Shown: positions 27,489-38,553 of the stretch, piece after piece
Numbering within the stretch: the first letter of the stretch is position 1
Layout of the letters: each line of letters opens with the position of its first letter
Source: Bacillus kwashiorkori
Lineage (GTDB): Bacteria > Bacillota > Bacilli > Bacillales > Caldibacillaceae
DNA: 64,000 nucleotides
Assembly: GCF_001375515.1 (NCBI RefSeq)
Contig: NZ_CTDX01000016.1
Coordinates: 124,001 to 188,000, forward strand
Direction of reading: 5' to 3'
The notes under the pieces: model-generated
What the model was told of the DNA's origin: nothing
Database searches by the model: none
What the model saw: only the letters and a program-made list of their open reading frames with translations
Position numbers and translations under genes: made by a program

Positions 27489-28475
<987 letters not shown>

Positions 28476-28495
28476 TATTGGGAGGCTATATTTAA

Positions 28496-30256
28496 ATGAG
28501 GAAAACTAAAATTGTATGTACGATTGGACCAGCAAGTGAAAGTATTGAAAAATTAGTGCAATTAATGGAATCAGGAATGAACGTTGCAAGACTAAACTTT
28601 TCCCATGGAGATTATGAAGAACATGGTCAAAGAATAAAAAATATTCGCGAAGCAGAAAAGATTACTGGAAAATCAGTAGCAATTCTTTTAGATACAAAAG
28701 GTCCTGAAATTCGTACGAACAATATGGAAAATGGGGCAATTGAATTAGTTGCAGGTAATAATATTATTGTATCGATGACTGAAGTGCTAGGTACAACAGA
28801 AAAATTTTCGATTACATACCCAGAATTAATAGATGATGTACATGTTGGATCCAGAATTTTATTAGATGATGGATTAATTGGTTTAGAAGTATTGGAAATT
28901 AATAAAGAAAAACAAGAAATTTTAACTAAAATATTAAATAACGGAACATTAAAAAATAAAAAAGGTGTCAATGTACCTGGAGTTTCTGTAAGCTTACCAG
29001 GTATTACAGAAAAAGATGCGAACGATATTCGTTTCGGTATTGAACAAGATATTGATTTTATTGCTGCATCTTTCGTTCGTCGTGCTTCTGACGTCCTTGA
29101 AATCCGTCAATTATTAGAAGAAAATAATGCTGCGCATATCCATATTATTCCTAAAATTGAAAACCAAGAAGGTGTCGATAATATCGATGAAATTTTGGAA
29201 GTAAGTGATGGACTAATGGTTGCTCGTGGAGATTTAGGGGTGGAAATTCCTGCTGAAGAAGTACCTCTAGTGCAAAAAATGTTAATTAAAAAATGTAATA
29301 AACTTGGAAAACCAGTTATTACTGCAACACAAATGCTTGATTCCATGCAAAGAAATCCACGTCCAACTCGTGCAGAAGCAAGTGACGTAGCAAATGCGAT
29401 TTTTGACGGAACAGATGCAATTATGCTTTCTGGTGAGTCAGCTGCTGGTCTATACCCTGTAGAAGCAGTTCAAACGATGAATAATATTGCTTTAAGAGCT
29501 GAATCTGCTTTGAATCATAAAGAAATTTTATCATTACGCAGCAAAGAAACAGAACATAATTCAACAGATGCAATTTGTCAATCAGTAGCACATACTGCCA
29601 TTAATTTAGATATCGATGCAGTGATTACTCCAACAGAAAGTGGACATACAGCTAGAATGGTATCTAAATACCGTCCAAAAGCTCCAATTGTTGCTGTTAC
29701 TTGTCATAAAAAGACAATGAAACATTTATCATTAGTTTGGGGTGTTTATCCTTGCCTAGGTCAAGAAGCGACCTCTACCGACGGAATGCTTGAGTCTTCC
29801 GTTAAGGAAAGCTTGAAAACAGGTATCGTAAAACACGGAGATTTAGTAGTAATTACTGCTGGAGTACCAGTTGGGGAAAAAGGTACAACAAATATTATGA
29901 AGATCCATGTAGTTGGGAATATTTTAGCGAAAGGACAAGGAATCGGTCGAAAAACTGCTTTCGGTAAAATTGTCACTGCAAAAACAGCCCAAGAAGCGAT
30001 GGAAAAAGTAACAGATCGTTCAATTTTAGTTACGTATTCTACTGATCGGGATATGGTACCTGCAATTGAAAAATGTAGTGCTTTAATTACAGAAGAAGGC
30101 GGATTAACTAGCCATGCAGCGGTAGTAGGCTTAAACCTTGGAATTCCTGTAATTGTAGGGGTAGACAATGCATTGGAAGTCTTAAAAGACGGCGTTGAAG
30201 TAACTGTAGACGCTGGCAGTGGAACAATTTATGAAGGACATGCGAGTGTACTTTAA
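28496..30256 (+). CDS. pyk: pyruvate kinase with C-terminal PEP-utilising domain
   Basis: The 586-residue product converts PEP and ADP to pyruvate and ATP. The barrel carries [13 protein letters not shown], the metal and substrate motif [16 protein letters not shown], the [12 protein letters not shown] block and [13 protein letters not shown]. The allosteric domain follows to about residue 475. An extra C-terminal domain, about 110 residues, contains the phosphohistidine-type [11 protein letters not shown] motif; this extension is normal for Bacillus pyruvate kinases. GGGAGG precedes the ATG. It forms an operon with pfkA. Confidence 0.98.
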   Translation: MRKTKIVCTIGPASESIEKLVQLMESGMNVARLNFSHGDYEEHGQRIKNIREAEKITGKSVAILLDTKGPEIRTNNMENGAIELVAGNNIIVSMTEVLGTTEKFSITYPELIDDVHVGSRILLDDGLIGLEVLEINKEKQEILTKILNNGTLKNKKGVNVPGVSVSLPGITEKDANDIRFGIEQDIDFIAASFVRRASDVLEIRQLLEENNAAHIHIIPKIENQEGVDNIDEILEVSDGLMVARGDLGVEIPAEEVPLVQKMLIKKCNKLGKPVITATQMLDSMQRNPRPTRAEASDVANAIFDGTDAIMLSGESAAGLYPVEAVQTMNNIALRAESALNHKEILSLRSKETEHNSTDAICQSVAHTAINLDIDAVITPTESGHTARMVSKYRPKAPIVAVTCHKKTMKHLSLVWGVYPCLGQEATSTDGMLESSVKESLKTGIVKHGDLVVITAGVPVGEKGTTNIMKIHVVGNILAKGQGIGRKTAFGKIVTAKTAQEAMEKVTDRSILVTYSTDRDMVPAIEKCSALITEEGGLTSHAAVVGLNLGIPVIVGVDNALEVLKDGVEVTVDAGSGTIYEGHASVL

Positions 30257-30283
30257 TCATCCAATCACTTATAATTAATTTAT

Positions 30284-30318
30284 TCAGCTTGTCCCTTGCT
30301 TTTTGAAAGCAAGGGATG
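30284..30318 (+). other. hairpin after pyk without a T-run
   Basis: TCCCTTGCT (30292-30300) pairs with AGCAAGGGA (30308-30316). No U-tract follows, so it is more likely an mRNA 3'-end or stability hairpin than a complete intrinsic terminator. Confidence 0.5.
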
Positions 30319-30370
30319 ACTGCTAATAAGCGGATGTATTACAAACTCTTTTTTTAAGGGCGTGATTGGT

Positions 30371-30757
30371 ATGCGAGTACTATTCCCAATAATTGTTATC
30401 GTTCCCGCAATTGAAATTGCCTTATTCCTATTATCTGGGAAATTAATTGGAGTTGGTTTTACCTTCTTGTTTATTTTAATAACTGGATTTTTAGGAGCAT
30501 ATTTTGCAAAAAAACAAGGACTAGAAGTCATTCGAAATGCTAGATTCCAAATGACTTCAGGACAAATGCCTCATGATATATTAATTGATGGTATTTGCAT
30601 TTTAGTAGGTGGGTTATTTCTGCTAACGCCTGGATTTTTTACAGATATAATTGGTTTTTGTTTGGTATTACCTTTTACAAGAAAGTTAATAAAACCATTC
30701 TTGAAAAAATGGATAACTAAGTGGATTAACCAGAATACGATAACAATTATTCGCTAA
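30371..30757 (+). CDS. fxsA: FxsA family membrane protein
   Basis: The product is about 128 residues with helices at roughly 4-22, 27-44 and 78-97, and matches FxsA (YtzA in Bacillus), including the FPIIVIVPAIEIALF first helix, the GAYFAKKQGLEVI loop and LLTPGFFTDIIGFCLVLP. E. coli FxsA relieves F exclusion of phage T7; its role in Bacillus is unknown. ATG 30371 is preferred, with AAGGG upstream; GTG 30362 is in frame but only 2 bp from that site. It lies after pyk as in B. subtilis. Confidence 0.88.
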   Translation: MRVLFPIIVIVPAIEIALFLLSGKLIGVGFTFLFILITGFLGAYFAKKQGLEVIRNARFQMTSGQMPHDILIDGICILVGGLFLLTPGFFTDIIGFCLVLPFTRKLIKPFLKKWITKWINQNTITIIR

Positions 30758-30770
30758 CCGCACAAAAACA

Positions 30771-30810
30771 CGGATCTAACAAGGATATCCTTTGATTAGA
30801 TCCGTTTTCA
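30771..30810. terminator. bidirectional terminator between fxsA and ytvI
   Basis: CGGATCTAA (30771-30779) pairs perfectly with TTAGATCCG (30796-30804), with A-rich left and TTTTC right flanks. Confidence 0.85.
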
Positions 30811-30821
30811 TTTGTGTGATT

Positions 30822-31928
30822 TTAACCTTTAATAAAATACCAAATATTATGGAATACTTTCCCTTTATAAAGGGCGCTAATAATTACTAGTGTAATCGGG
30901 CCGATGATTAATCCAGCAAAACCTAATAATTTAAGTCCGACGAAAATAGAAATCAACGTAGCGAGGGGGCTAACGCCGATATTAGTTGATACGATTTTTG
31001 GTTCCATTAACTGTCTCTGAACGAGAACAATTACATATAGGACAGTTAATCCGATAGCTAATGAATAATTGCTCGTAATAAATTCATAAATAATCCATGG
31101 CACAAATACGAAGCCCGTTCCTAAATATGGTAGTAAATCAATAAAACCGATAATGAAAGCTAAAGCAATAGCATAATTAACACGTAAAATTAATAGACCA
31201 ATTAATACGATGACAGCAGTGATAGAGATTAATGTTAATTGGGCACGAATAAAACCGAATAGGGCTTTTCTTAAATCATAATAAATGCTAATCCCGCTTT
31301 CCTTTGCTTTTTGTGGAATAAAATGGCCGACTAACGTTTTTAAACGATACCAATCTTTACTGATAAAAAATGCAGCTAAAATTGTAAAGAGAGTAGCGGT
31401 TGCTGCATTCGGAAACCAAGAAAAAATTGCTGGCAATTTAGTTACAATCGTTTGTAGTAAAGTGGCAATATAAGCTGCAAAATCAGTACCAATTTGTTGT
31501 AAATTATTTATAATAGTATCTTGTTGGCCCTCTTGTAAATTATTAAACATATTCGTTATTTGGTTAAAAAACGGAATTACTGTTCCCGTTATCCACTGTT
31601 CGATGTATGTAATAAATGTCTCGATATGACCTGGAATTGTTTTTGCGAGATACTCTGCACCAGAAAACAATTCATACACTAACAAAGTGAGGAGACTTGC
31701 AATGATTCCAAAAATAAATATGAGTACAATTAATACAGAAAGTGCCCGCGGCATTTTCCCTTTTACTTGTAAAAAATTAACAAGCGGATTCATTAAAAAC
31801 GCAATAAACCAAGCGATAATAAAAGGGTAAAGTAAGGATGATAAGAAATAGAAGCTGACTAAAGCAGCTACAAAGCCTAATACTATACTTAATAACCGCA
31901 AGAACCTTTGTAATAATATTGTATTCAC
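30822..31928 (-). CDS. ytvI: YtvI, AI-2E/PerM-type sporulation membrane protein
   Basis: The 368-residue product belongs to the AI-2E transporter (PerM) family. It has two N-terminal helices (about 10-50), a third (62-85), a long extracytoplasmic amphipathic stretch (about 90-150), and then four or five helices including the family's GFIDLLPYLGTGFVFVPW and GVSPLATLISIFVGLKLLGFAGLIIGP signature. In Bacillus this member is a sporulation integral membrane protein with no proven substrate. Translation starts at GTG 31928 with AGGAGG 6 bp upstream. It diverges from ytwI. Confidence 0.9.
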   Translation of the reverse strand: MNTILLQRFLRLLSIVLGFVAALVSFYFLSSLLYPFIIAWFIAFLMNPLVNFLQVKGKMPRALSVLIVLIFIFGIIASLLTLLVYELFSGAEYLAKTIPGHIETFITYIEQWITGTVIPFFNQITNMFNNLQEGQQDTIINNLQQIGTDFAAYIATLLQTIVTKLPAIFSWFPNAATATLFTILAAFFISKDWYRLKTLVGHFIPQKAKESGISIYYDLRKALFGFIRAQLTLISITAVIVLIGLLILRVNYAIALAFIIGFIDLLPYLGTGFVFVPWIIYEFITSNYSLAIGLTVLYVIVLVQRQLMEPKIVSTNIGVSPLATLISIFVGLKLLGFAGLIIGPITLVIISALYKGKVFHNIWYFIKG

Positions 31929-31998
31929 TGCAAATCCTCCTAATATTTAATCTCCTACTTTAATATTACAAATTTTTATATGAGAAAGGAAGTTATCT

Positions 31999-32457
31999 AT
32001 GCAAGCTTTTATCTTTTTATTTATATTACTTATCATCGGATTTATAGCTAAAAACCAATCATTAATGATTTCTGTAGCGTTTTTAATTTTACTAAAATTA
32101 GTCATCCATGATGATAAAGTCTTTAACGTCATTCAAACGAAAGGTATTAATTGGGGAGTAACAATAATTACGATTGCTGTTTTAGCACCAATTGCTACTG
32201 GTGATATCGGGTTTAAAGAGTTGCTCGAATCATTAAAATCACCATATGCGTGGATTGCACTTTTCTCTGGTGTAGTAGTTGCGCTTTTGGCGAAAAACGG
32301 AATAGTTCTACTTGCTAAAGATCCACATATAACAACAGCACTCGTATTGGGGACAGTACTTGCCGTTACCTTCTTTCGTGGAGTTGCGGTTGGACCGTTA
32401 ATTGGTGCAGGAATTGCATGGTATGCGATGAAATTTATGGAAGTTTTTACTAAGTAG
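31999..32457 (+). CDS. ytwI: DUF441 membrane protein YtwI
   Basis: The 152-residue product has four predicted membrane helices and the conserved GVTIITIAVLAPIATG and LVLGTVLAVTFFRGVAVGPLIGAGI segments of the DUF441 (UPF0756) family. Function is unknown. GAAAGGAAG precedes the ATG. It lies between ytvI and citZ as in B. subtilis. Confidence 0.9.
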   Translation: MQAFIFLFILLIIGFIAKNQSLMISVAFLILLKLVIHDDKVFNVIQTKGINWGVTIITIAVLAPIATGDIGFKELLESLKSPYAWIALFSGVVVALLAKNGIVLLAKDPHITTALVLGTVLAVTFFRGVAVGPLIGAGIAWYAMKFMEVFTK

Positions 32458-32560
32458 GTGAGACGATTTTATTATCGAAAGCAATAATGAAAACTTATAT
32501 TTATATTAATATAAAGTTAACAATCATTTATGAGTGGGAAAAATCGAATACATCATCATA

Positions 32561-32590
32561 AAATGTAATCTTTTTAGGTTACATTTTTTT
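32561..32590 (+). terminator. terminator of ytwI
   Basis: AAATGTAATC (32561-32570) pairs with GGTTACATTT (32577-32586), with one G-U pair, followed by TTTT. Confidence 0.85.
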
Positions 32591-33137
32591 AATGTAGACG
32601 AGCAAATTCTTCATTTTAACTAAAGGAATGAATCGGTTTTAATAATAAAAAATTGCGTATTTGAATTTGTTTATAATTAACATTAAAAACAAGAATTTGA
32701 TCTAAAACAGAAAATATGAGCACGAACAATATTGTTCGAAAAGTTTTTTCAATTTGTTTTTCTGATAAAATAATATTTTCTTCACATTATATACACTTTT
32801 TATTCACAAATGCTCTTAAATTATTTATAATAATACTTAGATAAAAAATACTTCTCTTTTTTCGTTAAATAGAAATTTCGTTTTGTTAACAATATATAAT
32901 TTTGTAAGCATTTTCTTTTCCTTTTTCTTAAAACCTATATTAAAATAGATTATAGTACCACATATTAATGTTATTGTAGTAAAGCTTTTGGGTAAGGAAT
33001 ACTAATTTGAAGTTATTTTTTATATTAGGTAACGAACATCGGGGATTTACAGCTTGATTTTTAAAAATTTTAATAACTATCATTATTATTATACTATGAT
33101 AGATAAATATAAATATCACAGAAAGGGAGAGTTTTTT
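32591..33137. other. long AT-rich gap upstream of citZ
   Basis: No coding frame is supported here. It holds a perfect 16-bp palindrome CGAACAATATTGTTCG (32723-32738) and a cre-like TGTAAGCATTTTCT (32903-32916) with two mismatches to consensus. Many ATAA/TTAT dyads of the sort CcpC uses at citrate-cycle promoters are present, but the background is too AT-rich to single one out. No confident citZ promoter could be picked. Confidence 0.5.
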
Positions 33138-34253
33138 ATGAGTGTAACGAAAGGGTTGGAAGGAGTAGTTGCAACTACATCATCAATCAGTTCTATTATT
33201 GATGATACTTTAACGTATGTTGGCTACAATATTGATGATTTAGCGGAAAATTCATCCTTTGAAGAAGTCGTTTATTTACTTTGGAACCGCAGACTGCCCA
33301 ACACATTAGAATTGGAAGATTTGAAAATCCAGTTAGCTGCCAATGCTAGCGTTCCTGAAGAAGTATTAAACCATTTTAAAACATTTCCAATAGATAAAGT
33401 TCATCCAATGGCAGCATTGCGAACAGCAGTTTCTTATCTAGGATTATTTGATGAGGAAGCTGATAATGCAACGGATGAAGCAAATCTTCGCAAAGCCATT
33501 CGTTTGCAAGCGAAAATGCCGACATTGGTGGCAGCATTTGCTAGAATTAGAAAAGGACTGGAGCCAGTTGCACCTCGCAAAGATTTGGGTGTTGCTGCTA
33601 ACTTCCTTTATATGTTAACAGGCGAAGAGCCAGATAGTATAGCAGAAGAAGCATTTAATAAAGCTCTCGTTTTACATGCAGACCATGAATTAAATGCATC
33701 GACCTTCACAGCAAGAGTTTGCGTGGCAACGTTATCAGATATTTATTCTGGTATTACATCAGCCATTGGTGCATTGAAAGGGCCATTACATGGCGGTGCC
33801 AACGAACAAGTGATGAAAATGTTAACTGAAATAGGTTCTGTCGAAAATGTGGAAGATTATATTAATCAAAAACTAGCAAATAAAGAAAAGATTATGGGAT
33901 TTGGTCACAGAGTATATCGTAAAGGAGATCCGCGTGCGAAACATTTGAAAGCGATGTCGGAAAAATTAACGAAACTAACAGGCGAACCGAAATGGTATGA
34001 AATGTCTGTGAAAATTGAAGACTTGGTGACGAACCAAAAAAATATTCCACCAAATGTCGATTTCTATTCTGCATCTGTTTATCATAGTTTAGGAATTGAA
34101 CATGATTTATTTACACCAATATTTGCTGTCAGCCGGGTTTCTGGATGGTTAGCACATATATTAGAACAATATGCAAATAACCGTTTAATTCGTCCACGCG
34201 CCGAATATAATGGTCCAGGCATGCAATCATATGTGAGACTAGAAGATCGCTAA
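33138..34253 (+). CDS. citZ: citrate synthase CitZ
   Basis: The 371-residue product condenses oxaloacetate and acetyl-CoA into citrate. Catalytic features are LHADHELNASTF (histidine), MGFGHRVYRKGDPR (catalytic histidine) and the VDFYSASVYHSLGI aspartate. The length and sequence fit the main Bacillus citrate synthase. ATG 33138 has AGAAAGGGAGAG upstream and starts the usual N-terminus; the open frame extends 28 codons further without a ribosome binding site. icd follows 77 bp later, separated by a perfect hairpin. Confidence 0.97.
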   Translation: MSVTKGLEGVVATTSSISSIIDDTLTYVGYNIDDLAENSSFEEVVYLLWNRRLPNTLELEDLKIQLAANASVPEEVLNHFKTFPIDKVHPMAALRTAVSYLGLFDEEADNATDEANLRKAIRLQAKMPTLVAAFARIRKGLEPVAPRKDLGVAANFLYMLTGEEPDSIAEEAFNKALVLHADHELNASTFTARVCVATLSDIYSGITSAIGALKGPLHGGANEQVMKMLTEIGSVENVEDYINQKLANKEKIMGFGHRVYRKGDPRAKHLKAMSEKLTKLTGEPKWYEMSVKIEDLVTNQKNIPPNVDFYSASVYHSLGIEHDLFTPIFAVSRVSGWLAHILEQYANNRLIRPRAEYNGPGMQSYVRLEDR

Positions 34254-34276
34254 TTTTAACTTTTTTTAATATACTT

Positions 34277-34305
34277 ATAGGTTAGGAGCATGTCTCCTAA
34301 CCTAT
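34277..34305 (+). other. perfect hairpin between citZ and icd
   Basis: ATAGGTTAGGAG (34277-34288) pairs perfectly with CTCCTAACCTAT (34294-34305) around a 5-nt loop. There is no U-tract and the icd ribosome binding site begins 14 bp later. It is better read as an mRNA processing or stability element, or a partial attenuator, than as a terminator. Confidence 0.65.
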
Positions 34306-34330
34306 CAATATGAACATGGAGGGAAACATA

Positions 34331-35599
34331 ATGACACAAGGAGAAAAAATTACTGTAAAAAACGGGGTTTTAAATGTTCCAAATAACCCAATAATTCCTT
34401 TTATTGAAGGTGACGGTACAGGTCCTGATATTTGGGCAAGTGCTTCCCGAGTTTTAGATGCTGCAGTAGAGAAAGCGTATAATGGTGAAAGAAAAATTGT
34501 TTGGAAAGAAGTTTTAGCTGGAGAGAAAGCATTTAATAAAACAGGAGAATGGTTACCGGAAGAAACGTTAGACACGATACGTGAAAATATTATCGCAATA
34601 AAAGGTCCGTTAACGACACCAATTGGCGGTGGGATTCGCTCGTTAAACGTTGCATTACGTCAAGAGTTAGATTTATTTGTATGTCTTCGCCCAGTGCGTT
34701 GGTTTGAAGGTGTTCCATCACCAGTGAAACGTCCACAAGATACGGATATGGTAATCTTCCGTGAAAATACAGAAGATATTTATGCTGGTATTGAATATCA
34801 AGAAGGTTCAGCTGAAGTGAATAAGCTTATTGAATTTTTACAAAATGAAATGAGTGTGAAAAAAATCCGCTTCCCAGAAACATCTGGTATCGGAATTAAG
34901 CCTGTATCTAGAGAAGGAACAGAACGTTTAGTACGTGCAGCGATTAATTACGCTTTAAAAGAAGGCCGTAAATCTGTTACTTTAGTACATAAAGGAAATA
35001 TTATGAAGTTTACAGAAGGGGCATTCAAAAATTGGGGTTATGAATTAGCAGAAAAGGAATTTGCCGACAAAGTTTTCACTTGGGCAGAATATGATCGTAT
35101 TAAAGAAGCGGAAGGGATTGAAGCTGCCAATAAAGCTCAAGCCGGTGCAGAGGCTGCTGGCAAAATTATTGTGAAAGATGCTATTGCCGATATTTTCTTA
35201 CAACAAATTTTAACTCGGCCTAAGGAATTTGATGTAGTTGCTACAATGAATTTAAATGGTGACTATATTTCTGATGCACTTGCAGCACAAGTAGGTGGAA
35301 TTGGTATTGCCCCAGGAGCAAACATTAACTATGAAACTGGTCATGCAATTTTTGAAGCAACCCATGGTACAGCTCCAAAATATGCTGGATTAGATAAAGT
35401 GAATCCTTCATCGGTTATCTTGTCGGGTGTATTAATGCTTGAACACTTAGGTTGGAATGAAGCTGCTAACTTAATTATTAACTCTATGGAGAAAACAATC
35501 GCATCAAAAGTAGTTACTTATGATTTTGCTCGTCTTATGGAAGGCGCAACAGAAGTGAAATGTTCAGAGTTCGGTACAAAATTAATTGATAATATGTAA
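34331..35599 (+). CDS. icd: NADP-dependent isocitrate dehydrogenase
   Basis: The 422-residue product converts isocitrate to 2-oxoglutarate. It contains the phosphate-loop segment [26 protein letters not shown], with the active-site serine that is the phosphorylation site in E. coli, the [14 protein letters not shown] block, the [12 protein letters not shown] lysine and the C-terminal [21 protein letters not shown]. Length matches B. subtilis Icd. ATG 34331 has GGAGGG upstream. In B. subtilis mdh follows, but here no mdh is present and phoP comes next. Confidence 0.97.
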   Translation: MTQGEKITVKNGVLNVPNNPIIPFIEGDGTGPDIWASASRVLDAAVEKAYNGERKIVWKEVLAGEKAFNKTGEWLPEETLDTIRENIIAIKGPLTTPIGGGIRSLNVALRQELDLFVCLRPVRWFEGVPSPVKRPQDTDMVIFRENTEDIYAGIEYQEGSAEVNKLIEFLQNEMSVKKIRFPETSGIGIKPVSREGTERLVRAAINYALKEGRKSVTLVHKGNIMKFTEGAFKNWGYELAEKEFADKVFTWAEYDRIKEAEGIEAANKAQAGAEAAGKIIVKDAIADIFLQQILTRPKEFDVVATMNLNGDYISDALAAQVGGIGIAPGANINYETGHAIFEATHGTAPKYAGLDKVNPSSVILSGVLMLEHLGWNEAANLIINSMEKTIASKVVTYDFARLMEGATEVKCSEFGTKLIDNM

Positions 35600-35610
35600 C
35601 AAGAGATTTT

Positions 35611-35712
35611 GAGGCTGTCCTATTAATTTGACAAAACACGACAAAATGATGACTTTTAGTTTAGGCTGTCATTTTAGTATTGTTGTGTAGTGCAAATGAG
35701 GGGGACAGCCTC
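35611..35712 (+). terminator. long palindromic hairpin after icd
   Basis: GAGGCTGTCC (35611-35620) pairs perfectly with GGACAGCCTC (35703-35712). The interior carries further paired segments, for example AAAATGATGAC with GTCATTTT. It lies where mdh would be expected and probably ends the citZ-icd transcript; the 102-bp size and the GGCTGTCC end suggest a small repeat family. The remaining gap to phoP holds only the promoter listed next. Confidence 0.6.
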
Positions 35713-35865
35713 TTCGTTTAACTCAAGCTTAACCATTTGGTTGTTTGTTTTTTACTTCTCCTTCATGTGTGACTAGTCTACAATAGTGGTCTAGGCGCCT
35801 ACTCCATGCGATACCTCGATTTCCATTTATTCACGTATCATTCCTATTTAATTGCTATACATTAT

Positions 35866-35893
35866 TTGTTAATATGAATCAAATTGTTATAAT
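35866..35893 (+). promoter_or_regulatory. sigma-A-type promoter of phoPR
   Basis: TTGTTA (35866-35871) and TATAAT (35888-35893) are separated by 16 bp, about 57 bp before the phoP start. No pair of clear TTAACA-type PhoP boxes was identified. Confidence 0.6.
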
Positions 35894-35949
35894 AAATATA
35901 GTTGCTTTAAATATTAATAGATAGCGAATAATCGGAGCTGGAGGATGTC

Positions 35950-36684
35950 ATGAGTAAAAAAATATTAGTTGTAGATGATGAACAATCGATTGTAACTTTA
36001 TTAGACTATAATCTTCGACAAGCAGGTTTTCAAGTGATTACAGCATATGATGGACAAGCAGGGTTACAGATAGCTCTTTCAGAAAATCCCGATTTCATCG
36101 TATTGGACTTAATGTTACCGTTCAAAGATGGGATTGATGTCTGTAAAGAATTGAGAAATAAACAAGTTACAACCCCAATATTAATGTTAACGGCAAAAGA
36201 TGATGAAATTGACAAAGTGTTAGGTTTAGAACTTGGTGCTGATGATTATATGACGAAACCTTTTAGCCCGAGGGAAGTTGTTGCAAGAATTAAAGCAATT
36301 TTAAGAAGGACACAAGAATACAATGAAGTAAATGTAGACAAGTCAGATTTTGATCAAGACTCGGAAGAATCACTGAAAAAAATACAAGTGAGTGCTTTGA
36401 CCATTTTTCCAGAATCTTATGAGGCTTATTTTGATGGGACGCAGTTGAATTTTACTCCAAAAGAATTTGAATTACTATTATATCTCGTACAAAATAAGGG
36501 GAAAGTATTATCACGTGAAGTTTTGTTGAATGCTGTCTGGAATTACGACTTTGTTGGGGACACGAGAATTGTGGATGTTCATATTAGCCATTTGCGTGAA
36601 AAAATCGAATCAAATTCTAAAAAACCACAATTTATAAAAACGATAAGAGGCTTAGGTTATAAATTCGAGGTTCCGAAAGAATGA
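35950..36684 (+). CDS. phoP: phosphate response regulator PhoP
   Basis: The 244-residue OmpR-type regulator has a receiver domain with the acidic pocket DDE, phosphoacceptor D53 (IVLDLMLP) and the KPFSPRE lysine, an acidic linker (about 120-145), and a winged-helix DNA-binding domain (LNFTPKEFELLLYL and GDTRIVDVHISHLREKIE). It governs the phosphate starvation response with PhoR. GGAGGATGTC precedes the ATG. It overlaps phoR by 4 bp (ATGA). Confidence 0.95.
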   Translation: MSKKILVVDDEQSIVTLLDYNLRQAGFQVITAYDGQAGLQIALSENPDFIVLDLMLPFKDGIDVCKELRNKQVTTPILMLTAKDDEIDKVLGLELGADDYMTKPFSPREVVARIKAILRRTQEYNEVNVDKSDFDQDSEESLKKIQVSALTIFPESYEAYFDGTQLNFTPKEFELLLYLVQNKGKVLSREVLLNAVWNYDFVGDTRIVDVHISHLREKIESNSKKPQFIKTIRGLGYKFEVPKE

Positions 36685-38447
36685 AAAAATTCCGTAATAG
36701 ATCTATCATTACTTTATCACTTTTAATAATTTTTGTATTAAGCGCACTTGGAATACTGATGGGTGTCCTATTTAAAACGTATTATTTTCATACGGTAAAA
36801 GATCATTTAGAAAAAGAAGGTTTGCTTTTAGCTAGATATATTGAAAAATCTGGAGGTATTAGTTTCGTTGATGAAGATATGCTATCGGAAACGAAAAACA
36901 TATTAAATGCTCGAATAGTTGTTGTGAATCCGAGCGGGTCACTAATATATGATAGTGGCTCCACAGATGGGCAGAAACATAATATTGAAAAGCTAATTAC
37001 AGAAATTACTAATAACAAAACGCAAGACTCCGGTTTCTTTATCGATGATGAGGAAGAAGTAGAAAAAAATTATTATTGGAAAAAGATTGAAAGTGGAAAT
37101 GAATCAGATGTGTTAGTTGTTGGAACAACTGGTGACTATTTTCAAACAGCATACCGGCAAATATGGTTCATTTTAATTTCCTGTTTAAGTATTGCCTTCT
37201 TATTAATATTATTTATAAGTAAATCCATCATTGATAAAGTATTTAAACCTGTTGACTCTGCAACAAAAGTCGCTATCGAGTTAGCGAAAGGAAATTATCG
37301 TGCAAGAACTTATGAAGAAACAAACAAAACATTTAATGGCTTAACTAGTTCGATTAATACGTTAGCTCGAAATTTACAACTTATTACAACGGAGCAAGAG
37401 ATTCAAACAAATCGTTTAATGACGTTAATCGAAAATATGGGAAGCAGCTTAATCTTTATTGATGATAAAGGCTATATAGTGTTAATGAATCGCATTTTTA
37501 AAGAAGTGTTCCATATTGATGACACGAACGGAATTGGTAAGTCTTACCAAGACGTAATAGATGATGAAAACATAAATAAGTTAATAGCGGAAGTTTTTAT
37601 GACGGAACAAAAAATCCGTAGACAAATTGCTGTGCCAATTGGAATAGCATTCAAGTTCTTTGAGATTTATGGTGCGCCTATTATTAGTCATGACAACGAA
37701 TGGAAAGGCAGTGTATTTGTTTTTCACGATATTACAGAATTGAAAAAACTAGAGCAAGTTCGGAAAGATTTTGTTGCTAACGTATCCCATGAATTAAAAA
37801 CTCCGATTACTTCTATTCGTGGTTTTGCTGAAACGTTATTGGATGGGGCATCACAAGATAAAGAAGCGTTAAATTCGTTTTTAACGATTATTTTTAAAGA
37901 GAGTGAAAGACTAACTTCCTTAATTCAAGATTTATTAGAATTATCAAGAATAGAACAATCAGGCTTTACAATGCAGATTGAAAAAGTGAATCTCGTTACC
38001 GTTATGAGTGAAGTAGTGGCGATTTTAAAAGAACGAGCAGATAAAAAGCAAATTGAGGTAAAGTTCCCTCTTCAACACACTTCATTTTTCATTGAAGGAG
38101 ATGCACTCCGAATAAAACAAATCTTCATTAACTTGTTATCCAATGCAATAAGCTATACGCTTAATACCGGTGAAATTTCGATTAATTTCCAAGAAGACGA
38201 TGAAAATATATTTGTCTCCATTACAGATACAGGGATTGGTATGGAAAAAAGTCAAATTCCGAGGATATTTGAACGCTTTTATCGCGTAGACAAAGACAGA
38301 AGCAGAAACTCTGGAGGTACTGGATTAGGACTAGCAATCGTGAAACATTTAGTGGAAGCACACCATGGTGAACTTGATGTTCAAAGTGTAATAGGCCAAG
38401 GATCTACTTTTACAATAAAGTTTTTTAAAAAATTTCCGCAAAGATAG
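36681..38447 (+). CDS. phoR: phosphate sensor histidine kinase PhoR
   Basis: The 588-residue sensor has two membrane helices (about 9-32 and 157-178) around an extracytoplasmic domain, a HAMP segment (about 180-235), a PAS domain (about 245-345), the HisKA box with phosphoacceptor H370 (NVSHELKTPITS), and an HATPase domain with the N, G1 (DTGIGM) and G2 (GGTGLGLAIV) boxes. This is the Bacillus PhoR layout. In B. subtilis it reads wall teichoic acid intermediates as a phosphate signal. Translation is coupled to phoP. Confidence 0.95.
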   Translation: MKKFRNRSIITLSLLIIFVLSALGILMGVLFKTYYFHTVKDHLEKEGLLLARYIEKSGGISFVDEDMLSETKNILNARIVVVNPSGSLIYDSGSTDGQKHNIEKLITEITNNKTQDSGFFIDDEEEVEKNYYWKKIESGNESDVLVVGTTGDYFQTAYRQIWFILISCLSIAFLLILFISKSIIDKVFKPVDSATKVAIELAKGNYRARTYEETNKTFNGLTSSINTLARNLQLITTEQEIQTNRLMTLIENMGSSLIFIDDKGYIVLMNRIFKEVFHIDDTNGIGKSYQDVIDDENINKLIAEVFMTEQKIRRQIAVPIGIAFKFFEIYGAPIISHDNEWKGSVFVFHDITELKKLEQVRKDFVANVSHELKTPITSIRGFAETLLDGASQDKEALNSFLTIIFKESERLTSLIQDLLELSRIEQSGFTMQIEKVNLVTVMSEVVAILKERADKKQIEVKFPLQHTSFFIEGDALRIKQIFINLLSNAISYTLNTGEISINFQEDDENIFVSITDTGIGMEKSQIPRIFERFYRVDKDRSRNSGGTGLGLAIVKHLVEAHHGELDVQSVIGQGSTFTIKFFKKFPQR

Positions 38448-38553
38448 TTTTTACGATTTTTGTACCTTTTACCATATTGTTATTCAAAAAAATGAAACCT
38501 CCATACTACCATTACCGTAATACTAAGTAAGTTTTCATAGAAAGGGAGATTCG

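Noticed and set aside
29761-30168. 135-codon open frame opposite pyk
   Set aside because: Fully within a conserved gene, with no start signals; a shadow frame.
32723-32738. LexA (SOS) box before citZ
   Set aside because: The Bacillus box needs four bases between GAAC and GTTC; this palindrome has six, and no SOS gene is adjacent.
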